Origin: Byssochlamys sp. IMV 00236
Lineage: Eukaryota; Ascomycota; Eurotiomycetes; Eurotiales; Thermoascaceae
NCBI GenBank assembly: GCA_001931875.2
Contig: MSJH02000496.1
Coordinates: 62,001-126,000 of the forward strand
Direction: 5' to 3'
Length of the DNA stretch: 64,000 nt
Each line of letters starts with the position of its first letter. Within the stretch, counting starts at the first letter, position 1. Position numbers and translations under genes: made by a program. The notes under the pieces are model-generated. The model worked only from the letters and a program-made list of their open reading frames with translations. It searched no databases and was not told the DNA's origin. Positions 19,283 through 30,959 of the stretch are shown here, piece by piece.

Positions 19283-22142
19283 TCAAAAAGCGCCGTGATC
19301 CGGTTGTGTCGTCTTTCCTCCCCGTCTCGTCCTTCTTCCAGTTGCCCATCCGTTGATGTCTTCTAGCTCCCTGACCTCGCCCACAACCAAAGGTTTGTTA
19401 GCTCCAGAAGCCGTATCAGTCCCTTTACCGGCGCGCCTCATGAATTCCTCTCGCATGGCAACAGCATCTGGATCTTCGTAGTTGAGCTGCGTCATAGCTG
19501 GTGCTTCATCTTCTTCATCCATTTCTCGGCTGGCTTCGCGGAAGAGACGCGGATGGTCACCAGGGAAGTCAAATTTGCCGTTCATTATCGAGTTGAAACT
19601 CTGCTCGGCCCTCCTGTTACGAGGTGGGTTATCATTGTTTGTATCAGTATCGAGACTTTCTGCTCCACTGCCACAACCGTCTTCGTTGAGTGTATCGATG
19701 GAACTGGCGCGTGAAATGGAAAAAGCCCCAGCTTGTTTCATTGAAGAAATAGAACTCGCTCTTCCGAGGAGTGGCTTTCGTCTTTTCGAACGAGATTGTT
19801 GACTTGTATCCGCGCTGGTCGAAGAGGCGCGAGAACTAGCTCGTACTTGCTTGAGGAATCCGCTAACTGCAAGGCCGAGTGCTTTCGATTTACTCGATTC
19901 ATCAGATGGTTTTGAGTCATCATCTTCTCCACGCGCGGAAGAGGCCCCGGGAACAGGGTCATTGCTATTTTCCTTTGTCGGAGAAAGTGATCTGGAAGGT
20001 TCCCTAGGTCGGTCTAATGAGATGCCCGTGGATAGATCCTTGACGGAGCTACCATTGGTAGTTGACGGAGCACTGGGCTTTGCAGGCAAATTATCTTGTG
20101 CGGCGGAAGCTTTGAGGGCCGCCTTTTCTGCACTTGTTCTCGCGTCATCTGTGGAAGGAGTATTATCAGCCGAAACCTTTTTGTCTTTTTCAGCTTTTGC
20201 TCTCTGTGGTCGTTCATTGGTCTTCTCGTTGGCTGTGGGCGGACTTGGTCCTATAGATCTGTCCTTCTGCGACAATCGTTGGACCAGGTATGGCTCAAAA
20301 GTTTTTTTCTGTCCAGTCTGAATAGAGATCCATAGCCAATCGGCAGATACTGCTGGGATATTCCATTCCCTGGTATGCCGTAGCTTTTCAATATTTGCTG
20401 TCCGGGGGTCATTGCATATAAGGACGGAAGCGCTTGGTGTTAAATATTCGTCATAAGTGGCACCTAGATGAATTAGTCTGAGAGGAACATACAGGAAGGC
20501 GGAAATTACCAATTAGAGTGACGATTTTCGAAAGATGAAGTAGATCAATGCCAGCAAAACCAGTAGAACATATTTTCATGCCACAGAATCCTGGAACCGT
20601 TAATTAAGGAAAAGAGAAACTCTGAAAGGACAAGACCGACCTTCGATTGGAAATTCATTTATGAGGGTGCTCGCAACATGAGACTCCGGTGGGACGAAGG
20701 ACTTGCAATCCAGACATCTCTCGAGCCACATCTCGGTTACGATGTCCACCTCGAATGCCATGTCGTCGGTTGAAGGTATGTCCGATCGCTTAGTTTTATG
20801 AGGAACGATCATATAGAGGCCATGGCCAGTTTTTGGTATCGAAGGACTTGCAAACTCATTCAAAGAAGGCACAATCTGGGCCCCATTGAACTCCAGATGT
20901 TGCTGTAAAACGCTGGTCTGGACACTGGTCAGTTCCTATAATTAGTAAGTTCACTGCGACCAACTTACCTGTTTCGAAGAGAACCCATATATGAAGAAAT
21001 AACAGTTATCGAGGAAACCCCGTTGTTGTTCAGGAGGGTTTACATTCGATAACTGAGAGCGGGGTTCCGGCCGACCAGCAACTGTTGTCTCACTTGCAAA
21101 TGATCTGGCTTCCTGTATGACAGACCTGGCCTTTATAGGTGGAAGGTCATCCACACTCCGTTGGTTGGTCTCCGTTTGCGCCTCATCAGAAGTGTCGAAT
21201 CCCCTCCCCATGATATCCCCCCAAATGCCTTCATTTTGATCACCTAGCTTCGTACTAGCGATTCTACGCAGCTTGCGAGGTCGTGGGTTGGATGAGTCCG
21301 TATGCTCAGATCTCTTGTCGGCGGGTGCAGGTACAGATCTATTCCATGCGCCAATTCCCTGCTTTTCGGTTGGCGTAAGTGGATGATAAAGTGTCTCTTC
21401 GAGGATCATGCCCCGGTCCAAACTGTCCGTAAACCATTTCACACTAACGACCTTGATATTCCATTGAGTAGCGAACTTGTACTTTTGCCCTTCTGCTTCT
21501 CGAGCGATCAAGTGCGTCACGCTCTTTGTGAGGTCTTTCCTAAAGTCCGCGCCATTTGCAGTTGCCGTGTTCTGAATATGATTCCTAAACGCCACTTGTT
21601 TTTTCTCACCATATTAGTGCAAAATACGGACCTGTTATGGAAGAATGTAACTCACAGTCGTCAAAGCCAGTAATGCAGATAGAGAGACCAGCAAATGTAG
21701 GAAACTTGTACTGTTCCTCCAAAGCCTTGATATCCGTATCCCCACCTTGGATCCATGACTGCCTTACAGCTTCGATCCATTCCGGCATTAACACAACAAC
21801 GTCACTTCTTTCGCGCGCAACATATTTGTATTTGGGGGTGTTTGTCTCCCCGACTAACAGGTGTGTTACATCCGAAGTCAGGTCGAACTTGTGTGTCGCT
21901 CCCATTTGACTCGCAACTGTGGCCAATTCGGTCTACCGTTCGTGAAAGAAACCTGTCAGTATTTTTTTTAATAATAGTAGATGCAGATTCGACTATACTC
22001 ACACGCTGCTCAGGCAAAATGGACGTGAAGCATAAGACCACCCCCGCAAGAGGGTGTTCTTTGTCTGCTAATGTTAGTTGGTATTGTCATTGAATCCTCA
22101 TTCAGAAGAGTCTGACTTACCAAATGCTCCTCTCGCTGTCAT
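19283..22142 (-). CDS. dpb11: Replication-initiation/checkpoint scaffold Dpb11 (Rad4/Cut5, TopBP1 family)
   Basis: Predicted 842-residue protein with four BRCT domains, which read phosphorylated Sld3/Sld2 and checkpoint partners at origins and damage sites. Exons in transcript order are 22142-22121, 22067-22003, 21932-21656, 21594-20969, 20917-20641, 20590-20510 and 20463-19283. BRCT1 starts HPLAGVVLCFTSILPEQR and ends near VVVLMPEWIEAVRQ. BRCT2 starts FAGLSICITGFDDLAFRNHI and ends near VVSVKWFTDSLDRG. BRCT3 starts FLDNCYFFIYGFSSKQ and has the Trp anchor in VTEMWLERCLD. BRCT4 starts FCGMKICSTGF and ends with IPAVSADWLWISIQTG. The C-terminal 300 residues are disordered and Ser-rich, as expected for the Mec1-activating tail. 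The 22-nt first exon and the GTCGGT donor at 20640 are the least certain parts. It is divergent with pif1. Confidence 0.9.
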
Positions 22143-22647
22143 ATTTCATGGTTGGAGCCCCGCTGCGATATCCTACCTGTATATCTGGGGCGAAGGACTG
22201 GGGACTGCTTGCTTCGCCGAATATCAAGATGTCTCCGAATCTCCAGCCGCGCGCGTCAAGATAACGCGGTGTCACGTGACTATATAGATTTATAGAACGA
22301 CACCACTCCATAGTCCATACCGTTCTCTGTGAGCTCGCAGCTAGTTGGTTTGAAGATATATTATTCTCGAAATATAACAGTCTCCTAGGATGCTATTGTG
22401 AAAGACCGACAGATATCTTATAAATTGGCGTCTTTGGTTCTCTATGAAGCTCGCAACACTGAACACAAGACTTATACATAGGGAAAGCAGGTCTCATTAA
22501 TATGAACAGTTATACGCTGTGTTTTCACTTATATCTCTACAGAGGAAAGCTCTGTTGGCCAGAGGCAAAGTATTATCATCATGTTGAAAGAAAAGCACTG
22601 GCTATTTCCTGCTCCGCATCCAATCTTATCGCAATCAGTCACGTGAA
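22143..22647. promoter_or_regulatory. Shared promoter of dpb11 and pif1
   Basis: A 505-bp head-to-head spacer. It contains ACGCG cores (minus strand near 22250, plus strand at 22264), which resemble MluI cell-cycle boxes. It also has two copies of the palindrome TCACGTGA (22272-22279 and 22639-22646). In yeasts ACGCG-type boxes drive G1/S replication genes, so a shared cell-cycle element is plausible but inferred. Confidence 0.55.
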
Positions 22648-25283
22648 ATGAGCCATGTCGCGTCCCGTGTGAGTAGGCGCGAACTTTCAAACAATGAAAG
22701 TTTCCTGACCGATGATGATCAGGGAGGGTCTAACTCCTATGCCTGCTTTTCTTGCTATGAGCCTCTAACTACGCCTTTGATTAACTCTTATATGTTGACT
22801 TATGCTACTCTGGGACGGGGTCTGGCTTTGATTGTGCAGGGCTTTTCTTGTCGTACGGCAACGCGGATCGGTTCCCCATATTCGACGTCAAGCAGACGGC
22901 TTCAGTCATCTGACGACTTAGACATGTTCAAGAAGGCAGTCCGAGACCATTCGGGTCCTGTGAAACTTTCGCAGTCTACTATTTCGCGTGTAAATGCACC
23001 GGTACAATCTACGCCAAATCCGCCATCCCAGCCCGCAGGCTTTAAGCGGAAGTTCGAAATGGCGAGCGCTGGCCAGTCTACTCTGAGCTCTCTACATAGC
23101 GCTGTATACTTCGACGAGAATGATTTCGACGATGACGACGAATTGGATCTTGAAAGCCCCGACCCATTCCCGACGATGTCATCAACACCATCAACTCAAT
23201 CATCCTTCAAGTACCCGGCTCTAAAGCAATCATTCGCATCGAGCACATCCTCACAGACTAAGATGCCTGAGAGAACAGAGGTTCCAGCGGTCCCTAGGAT
23301 CGAAAGTGATATCAAATATCCAGACTTGCCGCCAGTCCCAGCGAATGAAATGCCAGCGCCTGATAACGTACCCTCGAGTAGCATTCCACTTCCCTGGTCT
23401 TCATCACCGCCGTCACATATGCTGCCGCCCCCGAAACGCCGTACATTGCCGTGGCTGAAGAACGAAGGTGAAGAGGCCAAGAACGAACCCGTGACGCCGG
23501 CAAGATCGAAACCGGCTTATCCATGGAACAAGACTATGAGTGCAGTTAAGGAAGAGCAGAAAGAATTGCGGCGACAAAATAAGAAGCGCCAACAGGTGGA
23601 AGGAAAAACAAGAGTACACCAGCCTCGTCAACGGGTTGCTTCATTGTTTCTCAGCGATGAGCAGCGTGGAGTTCTCGAAGCCGTTGTGGACAAAGGGAAG
23701 AGCATATTCTTCACTGGTTCTGCCGGAACGGGTAAATCGGTTCTGATGCGAGAAATCATCAAAAAGTTGCGAGACAAATATAGGCGGGAGCCAGATCGGG
23801 TGGCCGTTACGGCCTCTACTGGCCTTGCTGCTTGTAACATCGAGGGCGTAACTTTACACAGCTTCGCTGGAATCGGATTGGGCAAAGAAGCTGTCCCTGA
23901 GCTTGTGAAGAAGGTAAGGAATTGTGGTTCAGTTGACTTGGAATTTAGCTGATAGCTTGAAGATCAAGAAGAACCAGAAGGCGCGGAATCGGTGGATGCG
24001 AACAAAGATTCTGATCATTGATGAAGTATCTATGGTCGATGGTGATCTGTTTGACAAGCTAGAAGAGATAGCTCGCAGGATAAGAAATAATGGGCGGCCT
24101 TTTGGAGGTATCCAACTTGTCGTCACCGGTGATTTCTTTCAGTTACCTCCTGTCCCTGACTCCAACCGGGAAGCGAAATTTGCATTCTCAGCCGCTACGT
24201 GGAACACTTGCATTCAGCATACTATCCTCCTAACCCACGTCTTCCGACAAAAGGACCCAGAATTCGCGGAGATGTTAAATGAAATGCGTCTAGGAAAGAT
24301 CACACCACGCACTATTGAGACGTTCAAGAAGCTCTCCAGGCCTTTGGATTTCCATGATTCACTAGAAGCAACAGAGCTGTAAGCCTAACCGATCATCTCC
24401 TCAATCCCAATGCTGACGAATTAATTTTAGGTTTCCAACTCGCGCTGAGGTGGAGAATGCCAATAGCGCAAGAATGCAAAGGCTTTCTGGGGACTTGATG
24501 ACATTCCACGCAACGGACTCTGGAACTGTTAAAGATGTGCAGTTTCGAGAGAAGCTATTAGCAAATTGCATGGCACCACCTGTCATTCATCTTAAGAAAG
24601 GCGCCCAAGTGATGCTCATCAAGAACATGGAGGACACCCTAGTTAATGGCTCACTTGGCCGCGTAGTGGCTTTCATGGATGAAGCAACCTTCGATTATTA
24701 CCGGCAGAACGAGGACGAATTCGGTGATGAGGACGGGGCTTTAAGCGACGAAGAAAAGGCCAATCGGGCGCGCAAGAAGCTTAAGGCCTATGCCCATAAA
24801 GAGAGAGAAGGCGCTGTCACCACAGGCCGGAAATGGCCCTTGGTCTGTTTCGTTCAGCCTGATGGGACAGAGAGACATCTACTCTGCCAGCCAGAATCTT
24901 GGAAGATCGAATTGCCCAACGGTGAAATCCAGGCTCAACGACTGCAGGTGCCCTTGATTTTGGCTTGGGCCTTATCCATCCACAAAGCGCAAGGCCAGAC
25001 GCTGCAGCGGGTAAAGGTTGATCTCGGTCGCGTTTTCGAGAAAGGCCAAGCTTATGTGGCCCTAAGTCGAGCGACTTCCCAAGCTGGACTCCAAGTCCTG
25101 CGATTCGAACCGAGGAAGGTCATGGTGCACCCCAAAGTCATTGACTTCTACTCCAACTTGGTCAGTATTAACCAAGTTATCAAGCCCAAGTCCTCCAAAC
25201 CGGCGGCTAAAGACACCCGTGATAAACATGACGAAGACTTTGATGAGTTTGAGGAGGAGTATCTGGCAGAAATGTACGCCTGA
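22648..25283 (+). CDS. pif1: Pif1-family 5'-3' DNA helicase
   Basis: Predicted 844-residue SF1B helicase acting on G-quadruplexes, telomeres and mtDNA. Exons are 22648-23913, 23963-24378 and 24431-25283, with introns of 49 and 52 nt. Motifs seen: Walker A GSAGTGKS (residues 357-364), Walker [12 protein letters not shown], the Pif1 signature-like [12 protein letters not shown], motif [32 protein letters not shown] and VALSRATS. The first 330 residues are disordered. Three in-frame start codons are notable. Met1 is at 22648. Met49 (22792) opens a stretch rich in Arg/Ser and hydrophobics ([16 protein letters not shown]) that suits a mitochondrial presequence. Met93 (22924) would give a nuclear form. 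I give the longest frame, but 22792 may be the true first start. Yeast Pif1 uses two starts in this way. Confidence 0.93.
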
Positions 25284-25888
25284 GGGCCCTCATTGTCCCA
25301 GCAACTTATTTCCTAGCGTTGTGGCCATACCCCTTTCATTTACTGCATACCTTTCACTTTTTCAATTCTCTGCTGCATAAATAGAAGTTAGAAAGGTCGG
25401 CGCCAAGGTCGTCACCATACTCTTAGAGAGATGTACGTTTTATGCGGAGTGTATAATCCTGGTCTTATGGTTCTAGTTGCGCCTATGAATGGAGCATCTC
25501 AAAAAAAGATAGATATCCCAAGAACAAGATATAATCAGAGACGCGTTCTATCTATATCCACGACCAAGTAATAGAGATGAATGTACATACTAAGGACTGC
25601 ATAGTATGTACATACTACCAGTACTGACAGCCAAAAAACCAGTTGGCCTGCAGAATGAGGCTGTTATCTCTTATCGATAAGAGATCACGTGAATCCCGCA
25701 ATCGATTAACTCCATCCGGAGCTGAGAAGCTGGCGTGAGTTTCACGGGAAGAACACCAGCCTCCGTCCTTTCCTCCAAACGCAACAACCGCATCTCTCCT
25801 CGATATTATTGTCCTATCGCATGATGCCCGCATTTATTGTCGCTTGAGGAATTGGTCTTTCTGCGAGTTGATAATTCCTGCGTTCAAT
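25284..25888. promoter_or_regulatory. Spacer with the edc3 promoter
   Basis: About 600 bp between pif1 and edc3 in the same orientation. A TCACGTGA palindrome lies at 25685-25692, about 200 bp ahead of the edc3 ATG. No gene is visible. Confidence 0.45.
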
Positions 25889-28264
25889 ATGGCTTCAGAC
25901 TTCGTCGGATTTGATGTTCTCGTGACGCTCAAAAACCCGCCAAATGCGCGAATCCAGGGAACAGTGGCTGCTGTTGTTGGACAGCGTCTGACACTTGAAA
26001 ATGGTAAATAATGTCTCAGCAAGTATGTCACATCTATTCTAACAGCTACAGTCACATTGCTATGGAATGGTCAACGTTTGCCACGGTACCACATTGAGGG
26101 TACAGGCATTGCAGACTTGGAAGTCAGCCAGGTGCCGCGGCCTACCTCAGCAACGAATCAATTCGAGAGTCATCAGCAGAAACATGCGACTTCTGCAAAT
26201 GGACTGTACGACAAGTCCTTTAACCAGTCAACTCCTGTTGAGACTACACCGAAAGCTGCACCACAACCCTTCGTCGACCCTGCCATACTGAGCTTCTCGA
26301 AGCCTCCACAGAAAACTACCGCTGCAGCTCCTGCAGAATTGAGTGGACCTGATCTGGGCTCCATGTCACCTGTCGTACTCCCTGGGAATGCAACAGCTGG
26401 CTCATCTCGAACAAACCAAATACCGTCCTTCCCTACGAGCGTTACTGCTACACAGACGAGAACTGTGCCCTCACAAATCGAAAGACACGACTCAAATGCA
26501 ACCGCGATATTAACTGAGCCCTTCAACAATCTAGGCCTGAATGGCAATAGTGGTGTAAGTGGGAATCAGAATGGGGAAGAGGAGCTTGCCCTCGACGGGT
26601 CTGTCCCCGAGGGAAGGATAGGAGCAGCGCCACTGGAAGCTCCACTGAAATACACCGGCAAAAGAAGTCGTCGTGGTGGCCGTAACAAATTAAAGGAAGG
26701 CCTGCCCGAGGATGTCAATGCGCCTGGTGCTACTTTGAACACGAACCCCAAAGCAAAAGGTTGGCGTCAGACAGCGTTTGTGGAACCAATGTATCCACAG
26801 GCATCTCGAACGAGTGCACAAGAGAAGATGGCCTCCATGCACAGTAGCGGTAAGCGTCGCAAACAGCGGAACCTCAAATCTTATGCGGAAGACACGAACG
26901 GCTGGGCGACCGAAGACGCGACCGATATTCAGGAAATGGGCGACTTTGACTTCCAGAGCAACCTGTCGAAATTCGATAAGAGACGGGTATTCGACGAGAT
27001 CCGCAACGATGATACGACTGCTGACGAAGACCGCCTGGTGAGTTTCAATAGGAAGACTCGGCCAGGAACGAATGGTGGCAAGAATCTGCATTATACGGAA
27101 AATGTGCTCGACAGCCCACCTGCCAAATGGAACAGCGAAGCTGGAGAGACGGAGGAAGAAGTCAGCGATGGGAAGTTCAGCAGTGGAAATTACTCCGGAC
27201 GAGATCCATCCAGAACGTCCACACGGCCGCAATCTCGGAAAAGCAGCACCATTTTGGGCCAGCCTTTAATGCCACCCCAGATTAATTCTATTGGGAGGAC
27301 CCAATTGACTTCGTCAAGGAACGCAAGTCCTCGGCCAAGCAAACAGTCAATATCAGCATCTCCCATGAATGGGCCCATCGGTGTTGCAAGTACTTCGTTG
27401 CGACTCACGACAACCAACAGGAGTTGCCCCACCGTGAGCCCGTTGCAGATGCTGGAAGTTGAGCAATTGGCTATCGCCGAGCTTGGCCTGACGGAAGACA
27501 TGATTACAGAGAATGCTGGTCGTGGAATTGCTGAAGCCGCTGTCGCTCAGTTATCGAGCGAATCCACTGCATCTACATTGCTCGTGCTTACAGGAAATCA
27601 CCGCACTGGCGCGAGGGCTGTTGCGGCAGCCCGTCATCTGCGAAACAGAGGACACCGCGTGACTCTTTGCTTGCTGGGTCTCGAGCATGAGAATGAACTT
27701 CTAGAAAATTGTCGCAAGCAGCTTGAGATCTTCAGAAAGATAGGCGGTCGCGTGCTGAGGTGGGAAGAGCTATCAGCAAGGCTGTCTACATCTGATTTCG
27801 CTCCAGATTTGGTGGTGGATGCTCTGCTCGGTATGCACATTGCGTTCGAAGATCTGCGGAGTGACGATCAAGCCGCAGCCTTTGAAATGATCGCATGGAT
27901 TAATAGGAGTGGTGTTGATATCCTGTCTGTGGATGTTCCGTCAGGGATTTCTGCTTCCAGTGGTAAGTCTACTCTGGCCGTTTCCAGTTCAGTGCTTTGT
28001 TAACCATGGATTGCAGGCGATGTCACCCAGGTTGAAGGTGCTCGGCTCTCTGTCAGCTCTAAGTCTGTTGTCTGCCTTGCAGCACCTAAGACTGGTATAC
28101 TGAACGCTTTGCTTGCTGGCGAAGGGCAATCGTGGAATATCACTGTCGCAGATATTGGAATCAGTCAAGTAGTTTGGCGAAAGTATGGTACTCGCCGTCG
28201 ACATGGGGTTGACTTCGGCAACCGCTGGGTTGTGCCATTACGCTATCAACCTAGCGCTGCGTGA
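25889..28264 (+). CDS. edc3: Enhancer of mRNA decapping Edc3
   Basis: Predicted 759-residue P-body scaffold that stimulates Dcp1-Dcp2 decapping. Exons are 25889-26003, 26046-27962 and 28017-28264, with introns of only 42 and 54 nt. An N-terminal divergent LSm domain (residues 1 to about 65: VGFDVLVTLKNPPNARIQGT, then VTLLWNGQRLPRYHIEG) is followed by a long disordered linker. An FDF motif at about residue 339 (MGDFDFQSNLSKFDKRRVFD) should bind the helicase Dhh1. A C-terminal YjeF_N Rossmann-like domain begins near residue 497 (MLEVEQLAIAELGLTEDMIT, ENAGRGIAEAAV) and contains VLTGNHRTGARAVAAARHLR and VDVPSGISASSGD. The short first exon was placed by continuity of the LSm fold. Length and domain order match the family. 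Confidence 0.93.
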
Positions 28265-28761
28265 GAAGTCGGTTTCTACCTACATTATTGTTTGAGGAGT
28301 TATGGCGGCAGGCGGCTCAAAAGCATCATGGTCCTTTTGTTAAGTGCATCTTTATTCCCGGAATATGCTGTTCACGTTGTGATTGTCTTCCTGTCAGCCG
28401 CTGGACACTGCAGGTATCAGGCCCAGTACTGTTTTGTCGCTTTATCAACTGGGGAACTATCTCAGTACGCTCGGAATAGGTCTCTCCTGACATATCATCT
28501 CCGAGAGCCGGAATGATGTGAATTATCTAATAATGTGACTCCGTTCCTTGAAGACTTCATGGTGTAATTACTTATCTATTATCTATAAAGATGCTGCATC
28601 ATTTATTATTGGCTTAGCATCGAAGGTACCTAGGTAATTGAGGACCACTTCCATAAACGGCTAGCGGGAATGCGGCGACATGATGTAGCTCCGGTCAAGC
28701 AGCGCGAAGAAATCGCGACAGCCCAGCTCGAGGACACAACGTAAGGTTCAGTTCTCACAAT
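28265..28761. other. Spacer with the cyp8 promoter, no gene seen
   Basis: About 500 bp, A/T-rich in the middle. Two overlapping short frames here are not supported by any feature. Confidence 0.45.
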
Positions 28762-30707
28762 ATGGGAAAGGGTAAGTTTCTACTGCAGAGAGATGAAGAA
28801 TTGAAACTTATGCTGACTTCTTCTAGGAACTGATAAGCTATATGTAAGCCACCCTATCGTCCGACCGTCTCATTTCTTGTCGCATGCAGGATCCATCAAA
28901 CTTGAAGACCCAGTTGACTGACAACTCGCCTGTTGCAGATTACCCATTCAGAATGGGCATCTGAAGACTCGTACGGTGCGAGTGCTGGGGCCGGTGTGTC
29001 GAGAGCTAAGAGGGATGGAGTCCACGCGTCGTTTAAACGTCTCCCCTACAACTTCTGTTCGCTATCTCTTCAACCATTCTCGCATCCAGTCTGCACGCCA
29101 TCGGGGACGATCTTCGATATTACCAACATTCTACCGTGGCTGAAAAAGCATGGAACGAATCCTGTGGATGGCAGCCCGCTCAAGAGCTCAGATCTCATCA
29201 AGCTCCATTTCGCAAAGAACGAGGCGGGCGAGTACGTTGACCCGGTGACCTACAAAGTCTTCACGGATAATACGCACATCGTCGCTCTTCGTAATACAGG
29301 AAATGTGTTCGCGTGGGATACGGTGGAGAAGCTAAACGTGAAGCCGAAAATGTGGCGGGATCTGGTAACGGATGAAGAATTCGGTAGGAAAGATATTATC
29401 ACATTACAGGATCCGCAAAATGTCCAGTCAAGAGATCTCAGCTCTTTCAAATACCTGAAGGAGGGTGAGACTTTCCTGACGGAAGAGCAAGAACGTGAGA
29501 GGAACGATCCCACGAGCAATGTCAATGTCGGAGCACTGGGCAGCTCGGCCAAAATCTTGAAAGCAAAGGAAGCAGTTGCGAGAGCTCGCGCAGAGAGGGC
29601 ACAGCAGGCTGGCACTGCTGGTACTTCCAGCGCTTCTGGGAAAGGCGGTGCTGCAACTAAGTCAGTCGCTCAGAGGACTTCGATGCACCAGTCAGGGAAG
29701 CCTGTTCCATATAACGCTGCGAAACACACGACAGGTCTTGCAGCTGCATCATTTACAAGTACTGGTCTTACGCCCCATACGTCTGGAGAACTTGCTCTTC
29801 TCACTGAGGAGCAGTATATGCTCAAGCGCGGCAGAGTGAAGATAAAGGGATATGCTCGTATATCCACCAATGTCGGGGACCTCAATCTGGAGTTGCACAC
29901 AGAATATGCCCCTAAAGCAGTGTGGAACTTTATCCAACTTGCCAAGAAAGGCTATTACAACGGCGTGATATTTCATAGGAATATTAAAGGCTTCATGATC
30001 CAGGGTGGTGATCCCACTGGAACAGGCAGAGGAGGTGAAAGTATCTGGGGTAAAAACTTTGCCGACGAATTCGAGGGACCTCTGAAGCATGATGCTAGAG
30101 GAACAGTGAGTATGGCAAACAAGGGAAAGAACACCAACAGTAGTCAATTGTAAGTTTCTTCATCGATCTCTTTCACTAAGATACTAACATGGATCGCAGC
30201 TTCATTGCCTATCGTGCTCTTCCTCACTTAAATAACAAGCATACCATATTTGCTCGCCTGATTGATGACCCCTCCCCTTCCTCGACAACACTAAATACCA
30301 TGGAGACACACCCGGTTGATTCCTCAACCAATAAACCCCAGCCTGATATTGTGATCAAAGGGATTACAATTTTCGTCGATCCCTTCGAGGAGTTCCTAAA
30401 CCAGAAACGACAAGCTGAAGAGGCCGAAAAGGCGAAAGCTTCTGGCGAGGGTGAAGCTGGAGAGACATCGAGACAGGCAGATGACGAACAAATGACTTGG
30501 ACTGGAAAGAGGATAAGAGGAGCTGGAGATGGCCGTGGCCCAGAAAGCAGCACAGGAGTAGGCAAGTATCTGAAAGCAGCACTGGCGGACCGCGCTGCTC
30601 AAGACGAGGACGAAATCGTGGAATATGTCGATGACGAGCCGGAGCCAGAGCCCTCACGAAAGAAGATGAAATCTTCCGGCGGATTTGGGAACTTTGATAG
30701 TTGGTGA
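28762..30707 (+). CDS. cyp8: U-box cyclophilin, peptidyl-prolyl isomerase-like 2 (Cyp8)
   Basis: Predicted 581-residue nuclear PPIL2-type protein, a spliceosome-associated isomerase with a U-box. Exons are 28762-28771, 28827-28843, 28939-30149 and 30200-30707; introns are 55, 95 and 50 nt. The two tiny exons encode MGKGTDKLY, and exon 3 continues [17 protein letters not shown], the family start. The U-box lies at about residues 40-110: [20 protein letters not shown], then [20 protein letters not shown]. The cyclophilin domain starts [20 protein letters not shown] and contains [20 protein letters not shown], the active-site Arg and Gln among them. It then runs [20 protein letters not shown] and ends FARLID. 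In place of the active-site Trp found in CypA, this group carries other residues, which I could not score fully. The charged C-terminal tail ends [10 protein letters not shown]. Confidence 0.93.
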
Positions 30708-30959
30708 ATGGAATATTTCGTTGTGCAATGTTTTAGTATTATACCTTTAGGGACGGATGGCGCGGGCTTTAGGACCAGGGAAAAAAAATAATGACAATGT
30801 CATTTTCAAGTACAGCTATATCTCTATCATATTCCCAGTGCTTTTATGATACTGATTCCAGATGTATCAACGATGCCTTTCAAGGCGCTCTGCCGGTTAT
30901 AACGTTTCTGCAGTGGGAGATGCAACACTGTCTTCCACATGTTTCGCTGGATGTTATAG

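Noticed and set aside
20936..20968. 33-nt intron in dpb11 ending at TATAG
   Set aside because: Too short for a spliceosomal intron here. A downstream CAG in the same phase gives a normal 51-nt intron with the branch site suitably placed, so that was used.
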